The notes: generated from the sequence alone by a model not told the origin. Positions 1 through 6,939 are shown, numbered from the stretch's first letter. The stretch: 19,012 bases of DNA from Nitrosopumilaceae archaeon (GCA_013867245.1 JACENB010000163.1:1-19012), one strand, 5' to 3'. Numbers and translations: made by a program.

Positions 1-1280
1 AAGTTCCATCATCATTTTACTCGAAATTATCAGATTTACACCAATCAGAAAAGAAAAAAGCAATTACAGAATTACCATTAGAGAAACTTCCAGAAACTGA
101 GACTCTATTTTACAAAGATGACCCCATGGAATTTGAGGCTAAAGTAATCAAAGTATTTGATGATCAAGTGGTATTAGACAAAACATCATTTTATGCCAGA
201 GGTGGAGGTCAAGAACCAGACCACGGAAGTATTGCAGGATTTGAAGTAGTTGATGTGGATAAACATGCAGACATTATTGTTCATAAATTAAAAGGTGGAA
301 CTCCAAATGAAGGAGATACAGTTCAGTGTAAAGTGGATGCAACAAGACGTTCTAACATTACTAAAAACCACACTAGTACCCACATCATCAATACATCAGC
401 TCGAAGTGTATTAGGATCATGGGTTTGGCAACACTCTGCATTCAAAGATGATGATCACGCAAGATTAGACATTACACATCATTCATCATTAAATGATGAA
501 CAAGTAAAACAAATCGAAGATGCAGCAAATAAAATGATTAAAGATAACTATCCTGTAAAAATTGAATATTTTGATAGAGGTACTGCAGAACAACAATACG
601 GATTTAGAATTTATCAAGGTGGAGTAGTTCCAGTAAAATCTGTAAGAATTGTATCAATTGAAGATAAAGACATTGAAGCTTGTGGTGGAACCCATGTAAA
701 GAAAACTGGAGATATAGAATTAATCAAAATTACAAAGACCAAGAGAATTCAAGACGGGGTTGTTCGTTTAGAATTTGTTTCAGGACCAAATGCATTTGAA
801 TATGTCAAAGAGCAAGAAGAAGAGTCAAAGAAAAAAGAACAACAAGCAATTGAAAAACAACAATTAGAAAAACAAAGAGAAGAAAACAAAGACAAAGCAA
901 GAGAGAAAATTCCAGTATTCATAGAGAAAATTCTAGCAGGAGAATCATTAGACTCTGAAGAAATCAACAGTAAAGGAAAACTTTGCTTTACATCAAGTAA
1001 AAATTATGATGATTATTTCAATCAAAACTTTGGCAAGAAGCTAGTTGCTAAAGACGACACTGCAGCATTTTGTGGAATTTTTGAAGCTGGGCCAACCATA
1101 CGAGTAATGATATTTGCAGGTGAGAAATCAGGCGTAAATGCAGGTGAAATTGCCAAGGAAATAGCCTCAATTTTGGGAGGTTCTGGAGGCGGCGATGCTA
1201 AATTTGCTCAAGGTGGAGGTAAAGACACATCTAAAAAAGACGAGGCAATACAAAAAGCAAAATCAATGATTTTAGGATAA
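1..1280 (+). CDS. alaS: Alanyl-tRNA synthetase, C-terminal part (5' end outside window)
   Basis: This enzyme charges tRNA-Ala and hydrolyses mischarged Ser/Gly-tRNA. The reading frame is open from base 3 without a stop, so the ATG at 126 is internal and about 425 residues are visible; archaeal AlaS is roughly 900, so the catalytic domain lies off the left edge. Visible in order: the start of the editing domain (FYARGGGQEPDHG), the zinc-binding HTSTH near base 370 and its partner CGGTH near base 680 (the HxxxH...CxxxH editing site), a highly charged Lys/Glu/Gln coiled-coil linker at about 800-915, and the C-Ala domain ending in the glycine-rich GGSGGGDAKFAQGGG. It ends 7 nt before leuS, so the two synthetase genes are probably co-transcribed. 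No upstream promoter can be judged. Confidence 0.96.
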   Translation, partial: VPSSFYSKLSDLHQSEKKKAITELPLEKLPETETLFYKDDPMEFEAKVIKVFDDQVVLDKTSFYARGGGQEPDHGSIAGFEVVDVDKHADIIVHKLKGGTPNEGDTVQCKVDATRRSNITKNHTSTHIINTSARSVLGSWVWQHSAFKDDDHARLDITHHSSLNDEQVKQIEDAANKMIKDNYPVKIEYFDRGTAEQQYGFRIYQGGVVPVKSVRIVSIEDKDIEACGGTHVKKTGDIELIKITKTKRIQDGVVRLEFVSGPNAFEYVKEQEEESKKKEQQAIEKQQLEKQREENKDKAREKIPVFIEKILAGESLDSEEINSKGKLCFTSSKNYDDYFNQNFGKKLVAKDDTAAFCGIFEAGPTIRVMIFAGEKSGVNAGEIAKEIASILGGSGGGDAKFAQGGGKDTSKKDEAIQKAKSMILG

Positions 1281-1287
1281 ATGAAAA

Positions 1288-4158
1288 ATGGAAATTAACT
1301 GGAACCAAATCGAAACCAAATGGCGAGCTAAATGGGATGAGTCAAAAGACTTTGAAACAAATCCAAATGAGAAACCAAAAAAATTCATAACAGTTGCATA
1401 TCCATATCCAAACTCACCACAACACATTGGACACGGAAGAACATACACACTAGCTGATGTTCATGCAAGATTTTACCGAATGAGAGGATTCAACGTATTA
1501 TTCCCAATGGGATTTCATTATACTGGCACACCTGTTTTGGGAATGGCAAAAAGAATCCAATCTCAAGAAAAAGAAATTCTTGATGGATTACGAAACATCT
1601 ATCATGTTCCAGAAGAAGATATCAAAACGTTTGTTGAACCAATAAAGATTGCAGATTATTTCCATGAAGAAATTAAAGCTGGAATGATTGAGATGGGTTA
1701 TTCCATTGATTGGAGAAGAGAGTTTACTACAATTGTTCCAGGTTATCAAAAATTTATTGAATGGCAGATTACAACACTAAAAGAAAATGGGAAAATCATT
1801 CAAGGTTCACATCCAGTAGGATGGTGTCCACGTGATCAAAACCCTGTATCACAACACGATACAATGGGAGATGTTGAACCAAAAATTGATGACAAGAACC
1901 ATTTAGTCAAATTCAAGTTTGGTGAATACATATTTCCAGTAACAACACTTCGTCCTGAAACAATTTTTGGAATTACAAATCTCTGGGTTAATCCAAATAC
2001 TATTTACAAAAAAATTAAAGCTGATGATGAAAAATGGATTGTTTCAGAAGAGTGTGCAAAGAAGATAGAATTCTTTGGAAAAGAAATTACAATTGAAGGA
2101 GATATTGCAGGAACTGAAATTATTGGGAAATATGCTACAGCATTACACAACAATCAAGAGATTCCAATTTTAGAAGCAGAATTCGTAGAGCCTGCAATAG
2201 GTACAGGTCTAGTCATGTCAGTTCCAGCTCACGCACCAAAAGATTACCAGGCATTAATGGATCTCAAGGCTAAAAATCATGAATTAGCCTCAAAAATTGA
2301 GCCTATTCCAATTATTTCCACTGAAGGATATGGAGAGATTCCTGCAAAAGAGATTTGTGAGAAAATGGGAGTGTCAGACCAATCTGACCAAAAATTAGAA
2401 GAGGCAACAAATGAGTTATACCTCAAAGAATTCACAGATGGAAAACTAAATGACAAATGTGGAGATTTCCAAAATGAGAAAGTTCAGTTTGGACGAAACA
2501 AAGTCAGAGACTGGTTAATGGAAAATAAACATCTAGAAAAATTCCCAGTGCTTGAAAATGCTCCTGTAAAATGTCGTTGTGGAACTGAATGTGTTGTTAA
2601 AGTATTGAACAATCAATGGTTTTTGAATTATGGAGATGAAGAATGGAAAGAAACTGCAAGAAATTGTTTTGATGAAATGAATATTTTACCAAATAAAATT
2701 ACAACAGAATTCAAAGAAGTAATTGATTGGCTACATGAAAGAGCATGTGCAAGACAACAAGGATTGGGAACTAATCTACCTTGGGATAAAGATTGGATTG
2801 TTGAGAGTTTATCTGATAGTGTAATTTACATGGCATATTATACAATGTCAAGATTTGTAAATGATGGAACACTAAAACCTGAAAATCTTACAAAAGAATT
2901 CTTTGATTTTATTTTACTTGATAAAGGAGACATGTCACTAGCTGTTAGTACATCAAAATTATCTGAAGATGTAATTAGTATGGTCAAAAAAGAATTCCAA
3001 TACTTTTATCCAGTTGACTCTAGACATTCAGGACGGGACCTAGTTCAAAATCACTTGTCATTTTTTGTCTTAAACCATGTTGCAATATTTGAGAAAAAAT
3101 TATGGCCACAAGAAATTGTTGTAAACGGTTCAGTAATGATGGATGGCGCAAAAATGAGTAAGAGTATGGGAAATATTATTCCATTACGAACTGCAATCAA
3201 AGACCACGGAGCAGACCCAATCAGATTAGCAATTATCTCATCAGCAGAATTACTTCAAGATGCTGATTTCAACATGGACAGTGTAACTGGCATTCAAAGC
3301 AAGCTAGAATCTCTACTAGAGGAGTGCAGCAGCCTCAAAGCATCAGATGTAGGGGATTTGGAGGCTGAAGATAGATGGATTTTATCGAAAACTCAAGGCA
3401 TGATTGCCCAAGTTACAGAAGCTGTAGAGAAAATGAGGCTAAGAGAAGGACTCCATGACATACTATTTTCATTTGAATCTGATTTGAGCTGGTATTCAAA
3501 GAGAGTCGAGGCTAAAGAAAGAGACAATGTTTCAGGAATATTGCACAAAATCAATTCAGCAAGAGTTGCAATGCTATCTCCATTTGCACCACATGTAGCT
3601 GAAGAGATGTGGGAAAAATTAGGATATACAGAACTTGCATCAAAATCAGCATGGCCTGAATTTTCAAAAGAAAATGTTGATGCCACATCAATTCAATCCG
3701 AAGAATTACTAAAATCAACAATTGATGATATTGCAAATATCCTAAAAGTTACAAAAATTACTCCACAAAAAATTGTAATTTATGTAAACTCTGATGAATT
3801 CAAATCCAAAGTTTATAGAAAAATTTTAGGAATTATGGTAGGAGGACAAAACAATATGGGTGTAGTAATGAAAGAGTTGATTGCAGATCCTCAAACTACA
3901 GATGCTAAAAAAATGCCAGACTTTATTCAAAAAGTAATCAAAGACTTGCATTCAGAATCTGAAGAAATTAAATCAACAAAGTTAGAATCTGAAGAATTTG
4001 ATGAAAAACAATTCTTGTCTGCAGAGCTATCAAGTATTGGTAAAAAAGAATTCGGAGTAGACATTGAAGTGTTTGGTGCAACTGATGACGACATCTATGA
4101 TCCTAAAGGCAAAGCTAGACATGCAAGACCATTCAAACCAGCAATCTTAATTGAATAA
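1288..4158 (+). CDS. leuS: Leucyl-tRNA synthetase, archaeal type
   Basis: This class I synthetase attaches leucine to tRNA-Leu in the cytoplasm. At 956 residues it has the usual archaeal/eukaryotic length. The class I signatures are present: HIGH at residues 46-49 (in PYPNSPQHIGHGR) and KMSKS at 622-626. The inserted CP1 editing domain shows TTLRPETIFG and GTGLVMSVPAHAPKDY. A cysteine cluster (CRCGTEC) precedes the return to the catalytic fold, and the C-terminal half carries the helical anticodon-binding domain (FAPHVAEEMWEKLG). The ATG at 1288 follows the alaS stop by 7 nt; the earlier ATG at 1281 is out of frame and closes after five codons. All key residues look intact. Confidence 0.98.
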   Translation: MEINWNQIETKWRAKWDESKDFETNPNEKPKKFITVAYPYPNSPQHIGHGRTYTLADVHARFYRMRGFNVLFPMGFHYTGTPVLGMAKRIQSQEKEILDGLRNIYHVPEEDIKTFVEPIKIADYFHEEIKAGMIEMGYSIDWRREFTTIVPGYQKFIEWQITTLKENGKIIQGSHPVGWCPRDQNPVSQHDTMGDVEPKIDDKNHLVKFKFGEYIFPVTTLRPETIFGITNLWVNPNTIYKKIKADDEKWIVSEECAKKIEFFGKEITIEGDIAGTEIIGKYATALHNNQEIPILEAEFVEPAIGTGLVMSVPAHAPKDYQALMDLKAKNHELASKIEPIPIISTEGYGEIPAKEICEKMGVSDQSDQKLEEATNELYLKEFTDGKLNDKCGDFQNEKVQFGRNKVRDWLMENKHLEKFPVLENAPVKCRCGTECVVKVLNNQWFLNYGDEEWKETARNCFDEMNILPNKITTEFKEVIDWLHERACARQQGLGTNLPWDKDWIVESLSDSVIYMAYYTMSRFVNDGTLKPENLTKEFFDFILLDKGDMSLAVSTSKLSEDVISMVKKEFQYFYPVDSRHSGRDLVQNHLSFFVLNHVAIFEKKLWPQEIVVNGSVMMDGAKMSKSMGNIIPLRTAIKDHGADPIRLAIISSAELLQDADFNMDSVTGIQSKLESLLEECSSLKASDVGDLEAEDRWILSKTQGMIAQVTEAVEKMRLREGLHDILFSFESDLSWYSKRVEAKERDNVSGILHKINSARVAMLSPFAPHVAEEMWEKLGYTELASKSAWPEFSKENVDATSIQSEELLKSTIDDIANILKVTKITPQKIVIYVNSDEFKSKVYRKILGIMVGGQNNMGVVMKELIADPQTTDAKKMPDFIQKVIKDLHSESEEIKSTKLESEEFDEKQFLSAELSSIGKKEFGVDIEVFGATDDDIYDPKGKARHARPFKPAILIE

Positions 4159-4281
4159 TTAGTGTCGATTTTTGCAAGTCGAGCAGACATAAGCAAACTT
4201 TACTTCTGAATCATAAGGAATAGTAACTTTAGCTAGCTGTAGTATAGTAAATCCTCTGCAAATCTTACAAATCCCTCGCAA
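4159..4281 (-). CDS. Candidate 40-residue double-CxxC (zinc-ribbon-like) protein
   Basis: This short ORF encodes CKIC at residues 5-8 and CSTC at residues 33-36, separated by 24 residues, close to the Arg/His-ending C-terminus. Two CxxC knuckles in a 40-residue chain are what a minimal zinc ribbon looks like; a metal site is inferred. The frame opens after a stop (TAA at about 4297-4299), and TTG at 4279-4281 is the only usual start codon before the first cysteine pair. Its stop codon begins at the base immediately after the leuS stop, tail to tail, so little space is wasted. I do not recognise a named family. It could be chance, but the paired CxxC and hydrophobic middle (FTILQLAKVTIPY) argue for a real gene. 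Confidence 0.55.
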   Translation of the reverse strand: MRGICKICRGFTILQLAKVTIPYDSEVKFAYVCSTCKNRH

Positions 4282-4307
4282 CAGTACTGATTGTAAAATT
4301 TAGAGTT

Positions 4308-4331
4308 AACCAGATGTGTCAAAATCTGGTT
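4308..4331. promoter_or_regulatory. Perfect 8-bp inverted repeat, possible operator
   Basis: AACCAGAT (4308-4315) and its exact reverse complement ATCTGGTT (4324-4331) are separated by 8 nt. The site lies 27-50 nt upstream of the candidate zinc-ribbon gene on the minus strand and just ahead of a small open frame on the plus strand. The spacing suits either a dimeric DNA-binding protein (centres two half-sites 16 nt apart) or an RNA hairpin. No T-run follows directly, so a terminator is unlikely. Confidence 0.4.
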
Positions 4332-4342
4332 CGATCAAGGTC

Positions 4343-4441
4343 ATGCGTAATTTACCCACGAAATTAACTACTTTTTGCAAAATACACCATATGATTAAAG
4401 AAATAATTGGATTTGTATGGGATTTAATTTCTGGACAGTAA
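4343..4441 (+). CDS. Possible 32-residue small ORF (weak)
   Basis: An ATG at 4343 opens a 32-codon frame with a second in-frame ATG at 4391. The last 16 residues (MIKEIIGFVWDLISGQ) would form an amphipathic or hydrophobic helix. It fills most of the gap between the inverted repeat at 4308-4331 and the end of the next minus-strand gene. There is no family to compare it with, no clear promoter, and chance is a serious possibility. Confidence 0.15.
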   Translation: MRNLPTKLTTFCKIHHMIKEIIGFVWDLISGQ

Positions 4442-4448
4442 AAGAGAA

Positions 4449-4877
4449 CTAGTTTTCAATATCTAAATCAACATGAACCTGTTGTATACATGAATTGAGT
4501 TGTTCTTCATTACCAATCCAGGTTTCACGACAATTCTGAAGTTGTTGTTCATATGTATTCCAAAACTCATCGCTTTGAAGGAGAGAATTTTTTCCATCCT
4601 TTGCCATTTGATAAACTTCAAGACCTGTAAATCCCTCATATCTTTGAATCATTTTTTCATGAGATGCTTCAAACCTTTTTAGTTCTTCTTTACATGTGTC
4701 TTGAGAATATCCCGATAATTCTTCACATTGTTTAATTTTTTGTTGTAATTCATAGTATGATAGTTCCAGATTTCTCAACTCCCTTTCTTTAACAAAATCA
4801 CCATAATCAGCAGTTGCAATTATTCCAATGAATATACCAACAGCAACTACAGCAATCACGACTCCAATTGTTCGCAT
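4449..4877 (-). CDS. Membrane-anchored or secreted coiled-coil protein, unknown function
   Basis: This 142-residue protein starts with one strongly hydrophobic segment (about residues 4-22, GVVIAVVAVGIFIGIIA) after a single Arg, which reads as a signal anchor or uncleaved signal peptide. The rest, presumably outside the cell, is charged and rich in Glu/Gln/Lys with heptad-like stretches (about 28-80), suggesting helical hairpins. Four cysteines sit at 51, 62, 116 and 130; the pairing C51/C62 and C116/C130 (C-x10-C, C-x13-C) would suit two disulfides that pin helices together. The ATG at 4877 has a TATA-like box 25 nt upstream. I recognise no family and assign no function. Confidence 0.75.
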   Translation of the reverse strand: MRTIGVVIAVVAVGIFIGIIATADYGDFVKERELRNLELSYYELQQKIKQCEELSGYSQDTCKEELKRFEASHEKMIQRYEGFTGLEVYQMAKDGKNSLLQSDEFWNTYEQQLQNCRETWIGNEEQLNSCIQQVHVDLDIEN

Positions 4878-4897
4878 TACTAGGGCATATTACTCAT

Positions 4898-4907
4898 AGA
4901 TATTATC
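4898..4907 (-). promoter_or_regulatory. TATA-like box for the 142-residue membrane protein gene
   Basis: On the minus strand GATAATATCT is centred about 25-26 nt before the ATG at 4877. That is the archaeal distance from TATA box to transcription start, so the mRNA would begin at or near the start codon (leaderless). Confidence 0.45.
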
Positions 4908-4914
4908 CCTTTTC

Positions 4915-4923
4915 AAAAATAAA
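4915..4923 (+). promoter_or_regulatory. Putative TATA box driving the three-hairpin RNA
   Basis: AAAAATAAA, preceded by TTC, lies in an A-rich stretch. Its centre is about 26 nt before the GGGCT that begins the first hairpin (4944), so a transcript starting at 4944-4946 would begin exactly with the structured element. The surrounding sequence is A-rich, so the box is not distinctive. Confidence 0.35.
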
Positions 4924-4943
4924 GTGAAAAAAAAGAAGTTTTT

Positions 4944-5067
4944 GGGCTTAAGATCATTACCGCGAGGTATTCGATGAGAGCCCATGCCACTTAAGATCAG
5001 AAAGTATCCCTTTTCTGATGACAGTGTTCGTCTTAAGATCTCAAACGATTGTTTGTAGATGACAGAC
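4944..5067 (+). ncRNA. Candidate structured RNA: three tandem hairpins with a shared internal loop
   Basis: Three hairpins follow each other at 4944-4983, 4988-5026 and 5030-5067. Each has a lower stem of its own sequence (GGGCT/AGCCC; CACT/AGTG; GTCT/AGAC), then an identical asymmetric internal loop with TAAG on the 5' side and GAG or GAC on the 3' side, then an upper stem opening with ATC/GAT. The upper stems also differ while still pairing: TACC-GCGA-GGTA in the first (after a small interior loop, capped by a GNRA-type tetraloop), a perfect ATCAGAAA/TTTCTGAT in the second, and ATCT-CAAAC/GTTTG-AGAT with one bulged T in the third. Conserved loop bases with variable but complementary stems within one locus is internal covariation and points to an RNA that is selected for structure. 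The plus strand is preferred because of the GCGA tetraloop, purine-rich internal loop and upstream TATA-like box. It may be a free ncRNA or a leader of the downstream reductase. I do not match it to a known RNA family. Confidence 0.6.
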
Positions 5068-5097
5068 TTGTTCTTGTAACATTACAAAGTCAATTTT
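5065..5097 (+). terminator. Possible alternative fourth hairpin followed by a short T tract
   Basis: GACT (5065-5068) can pair with AGTC (5088-5091) around an inner perfect repeat TTGTAA-CA-TTACAA (5074-5087), and ATTTT follows at 5093-5097. It shares bases with the lower stem of the third hairpin (AGAC, 5064-5067), so the two folds exclude each other. It could act as an end or switch for the upstream RNA, but the T tract is short. Confidence 0.25.
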
Positions 5098-5099
5098 GG

Positions 5100-5106
5100 T
5101 ATATAA
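5100..5106. promoter_or_regulatory. Consensus-like TATATAA box between the hairpins and the reductase gene
   Basis: TATATAA sits inside a near-palindrome, GGT-ATATA-ACC (5098-5108). Read on the plus strand it would start a transcript near 5130, giving an 80-nt leader for the reductase gene. The palindrome also allows minus-strand use, antisense to the hairpins. Direction is not settled by the sequence. Confidence 0.35.
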
Positions 5107-5124
5107 CCAGCACTCATAATTTCT

Positions 5125-5154
5125 ACTAGTGCTAAAATCCGATCAAACTAGTGC
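5125..5154. repeat. Direct repeat ACTAGTGC x2, 22-bp period, possible operator
   Basis: ACTAGTGC occurs at 5125-5132 and 5147-5154; the 22-bp period is two helical turns, which places both copies on one face of the DNA. Each copy contains the palindrome ACTAGT. An inverted partner, AGCACT (5109-5114), also mirrors AGTGCT (5128-5133). The pair lies directly upstream of the TATA-like box of the reductase gene, a fitting place for an activator or repressor. Confidence 0.4.
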
Positions 5155-5178
5155 CAGAAATTTAGAATTCAGATAGTC

Positions 5179-5187
5179 TATTTATTA
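5179..5187 (+). promoter_or_regulatory. TATA-like box for the geranylgeranyl-reductase gene
   Basis: TATTTATTA is centred about 28 nt before the TTG at 5211. This supports a leaderless transcript beginning close to that start codon and supports TTG 5211 over the ATG at 5226. Confidence 0.45.
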
Positions 5188-5210
5188 GAGATAAGAAACT
5201 GCAAAGTATC

Positions 5211-6224
5211 TTGAAAATCGCAGTAATGGGAATGGGTGTAGCTGGATCATACCTAATGGCCAGACTAAAAGACACAGAACACGAAGTTACAGGATATGAA
5301 TTAAGATCAGAAGAAGCACATGACTCAATTTGTGCATGGGGAACAATCAAACCAGTACTACAAGAATTTTGTAAAAAAACTGGCAGAAATTTTGATGACT
5401 TTTTAATTCATGACGGAAAAAGTATGCATGTCAAAATGAATGACAATGTTAAATTCGATATCGGATTGCATGGAATGTGTACATATGACAAATTAGCTTT
5501 AATCAAAGATTTCATGAAAGATTCAAAAATAATTTACGGCAATCCACCAAAAAAAGAAGAGTTAGAAAAAGAATATGACATGATAGTTGATTGTACTGGA
5601 TTCCACAGAGTATACTTACCAAAGATGAAAGAAGATTTCTTTTTACCAACTTATGAATACAAAGTAGAATACGAAAACGGAGTTCCATACGATGACTTTT
5701 ACATTGAACCATTTCCAGGAATGTCTGGATACTTTTGGTATTTCCCACTAGGTGAAAAATGGGCACATATTGGAGCAGGAGATTACAACAAAAATCACAT
5801 TAAAGCAACAGATGCATTTCTAAAAAAACATGGAGGCAAAGTTGTCAAAACTAAAGGCCGCCCAATTAGACTTGCAACACCTGATAGATGCAAACCATAC
5901 TACTCTGGAAAAGTTGTAGGAGTTGGCGAATCAATTGGTACAGTTTATGCTCTACTTGGTGAAGGAATCATCCCATCCATGCAGTGTGTAGATATCTTTG
6001 TAGAAAACATGCATGACTTTGCAGCATATGAAAAAGCAGTTGAAAAACATTACAAAGTGTATGCCAAAGTTTTCAATTTTGTCCGAGCAAAAATTCACAA
6101 AGACTTTAACTTTTTAAAAGCATTGCCAGACTTTTTAGCAATCTTCCGTTACATGAAAAAGAACGAAGACAGATTTGGAATGGATATCAGAATTGCAGAT
6201 TTGCTAAAAGTTGCTAAAGCCTAA
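5211..6224 (+). CDS. Geranylgeranyl-reductase-family FAD-dependent oxidoreductase
   Basis: Members of this family reduce isoprenoid double bonds, typically those of archaeal membrane-lipid chains, with bound FAD. At 337 residues it is shorter than the usual ~400. The N-terminal dinucleotide fold is clear: GMGVAG at residues 7-12 (GxGxxG) after a beta-strand, and an acidic Glu30 ending the second strand. The family substrate-side motif appears as YFWYFP at 174-179 followed by HIGAGD (186-191). The second FAD motif is present as GVGES...LLGEGI (237-253), with Glu where most relatives have Asp. A cysteine at 41 occupies the region where reductases of this family carry one. TTG 5211 is the only usual start that keeps the whole first strand. 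Its last 4 nt overlap the end of the convergent next gene. The exact substrate cannot be read from sequence. Confidence 0.82.
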   Translation: MKIAVMGMGVAGSYLMARLKDTEHEVTGYELRSEEAHDSICAWGTIKPVLQEFCKKTGRNFDDFLIHDGKSMHVKMNDNVKFDIGLHGMCTYDKLALIKDFMKDSKIIYGNPPKKEELEKEYDMIVDCTGFHRVYLPKMKEDFFLPTYEYKVEYENGVPYDDFYIEPFPGMSGYFWYFPLGEKWAHIGAGDYNKNHIKATDAFLKKHGGKVVKTKGRPIRLATPDRCKPYYSGKVVGVGESIGTVYALLGEGIIPSMQCVDIFVENMHDFAAYEKAVEKHYKVYAKVFNFVRAKIHKDFNFLKALPDFLAIFRYMKKNEDRFGMDIRIADLLKVAKA

Positions 6225-6925
6225 GAGAAACTAACAGAACTAAATCCTTCTCTGTTTGTTCTATTACTTGCCATGTTGTAATCATAAATTGTTGTAGAAT
6301 ATGCTTGAAGTTCTTCTTTCATTTGATCCAAATTATCTGCAAGATAAAATCCTGGGCAATCACCTGTAAATTGATAGGTTGCATGAACACGTGCCTTTCC
6401 ACCTTCATTTTCTAGCCAACTTGCAAATGGGTAAAGATAACAAACTCCAGGTCTGTCAGGATGCATACTACAGCCTCCCTTATCATCTAAAAATCGACAT
6501 GAAATGTGAGTTCCATCTTCTTCAGGAGTCTCATCTGTTTTTCTTTTGAGGTTAATTGTAGTCATTGTAGTCATTTGACCAGATGGACCAGGTTCATCAT
6601 AAGTTACAGTTAGAGTCTCATTTTTGATAAATTCTGCAGTGTTTTTGTATTTCAGACCTTTACCAATTGTGATTAGATCATCAGAAGTTAGTGGCAATCT
6701 ACCTTGTCTATCACAACAATTGTGACAATCAGGCCAAAAGCATTTCCACAAGATATATTTTTTTTCTGAATTAAGAAATGGAACGTGAAAAACTACATCT
6801 TTGACTTTTACTGCATAGTCAGAGACATCAGTAATTTGACCTAATACGAATTTTCTCAAGATAGGATCAAAATCCCAATCCTTTTCTAACAAATCTAATG
6901 ATTCTTGAATTTCTTTTTGAGACAA
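6221..6925 (-). CDS. YkgJ-type CxxxxCxxCC metal-binding protein
   Basis: This 234-residue protein carries the PF03692-like pattern C62-x4-C67-x2-C70-C71, then C143, C152, H155, C162 in GCSMHPDRPGVCYLYPF, and a last C190. The family is described as a putative zinc- or iron-chelating domain; no reaction is established, so only metal binding is inferred. The N-terminal 50 residues and the insert between the two cysteine clusters (about 90-140) are charged and unremarkable. The start is a TTG at 6923-6925; the frame stays open further upstream but offers no ATG. It shares CTAA (6221-6224) with the end of the reductase gene (tail to tail) and is divergent from the next gene with only 35 nt between starts. 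Confidence 0.8.
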   Translation of the reverse strand: MSQKEIQESLDLLEKDWDFDPILRKFVLGQITDVSDYAVKVKDVVFHVPFLNSEKKYILWKCFWPDCHNCCDRQGRLPLTSDDLITIGKGLKYKNTAEFIKNETLTVTYDEPGPSGQMTTMTTINLKRKTDETPEEDGTHISCRFLDDKGGCSMHPDRPGVCYLYPFASWLENEGGKARVHATYQFTGDCPGFYLADNLDQMKEELQAYSTTIYDYNMASNRTNREGFSSVSFS

Positions 6926-6933
6926 GTATTCAG

Positions 6934-6939
6934 TTATAT
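6934..6939 (+). promoter_or_regulatory. TATA-like box for the 106-residue protein gene
   Basis: TTATAT is centred about 25 nt before ATG 6961 and so favours that start and a leaderless mRNA. It lies in the 35-nt space between two divergent starts. Confidence 0.4.

Noticed and set aside
126..1280. ATG 126 as the start of a stand-alone AlaX editing protein
   Set aside because: The frame is open to the left edge and encodes AlaS-like sequence upstream, and the C-terminal C-Ala domain is that of a full synthetase.
4947..5040. Three CTTAAGATC repeats at about 42-nt spacing as a short CRISPR array
   Set aside because: The repeat is only 9 nt, the GATGA half is equally conserved, and the intervening bases are self-complementary arms of hairpins, not independent spacers. 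No cas gene is present.
4973..5063. GATGA motifs as box C of C/D guide RNAs (kink-turn)
   Set aside because: TGATGA is complete in only one unit and no CTGA box D lies opposite; the opposite strand is TAAG in all three, so the pairing of a C/D kink-turn cannot form.
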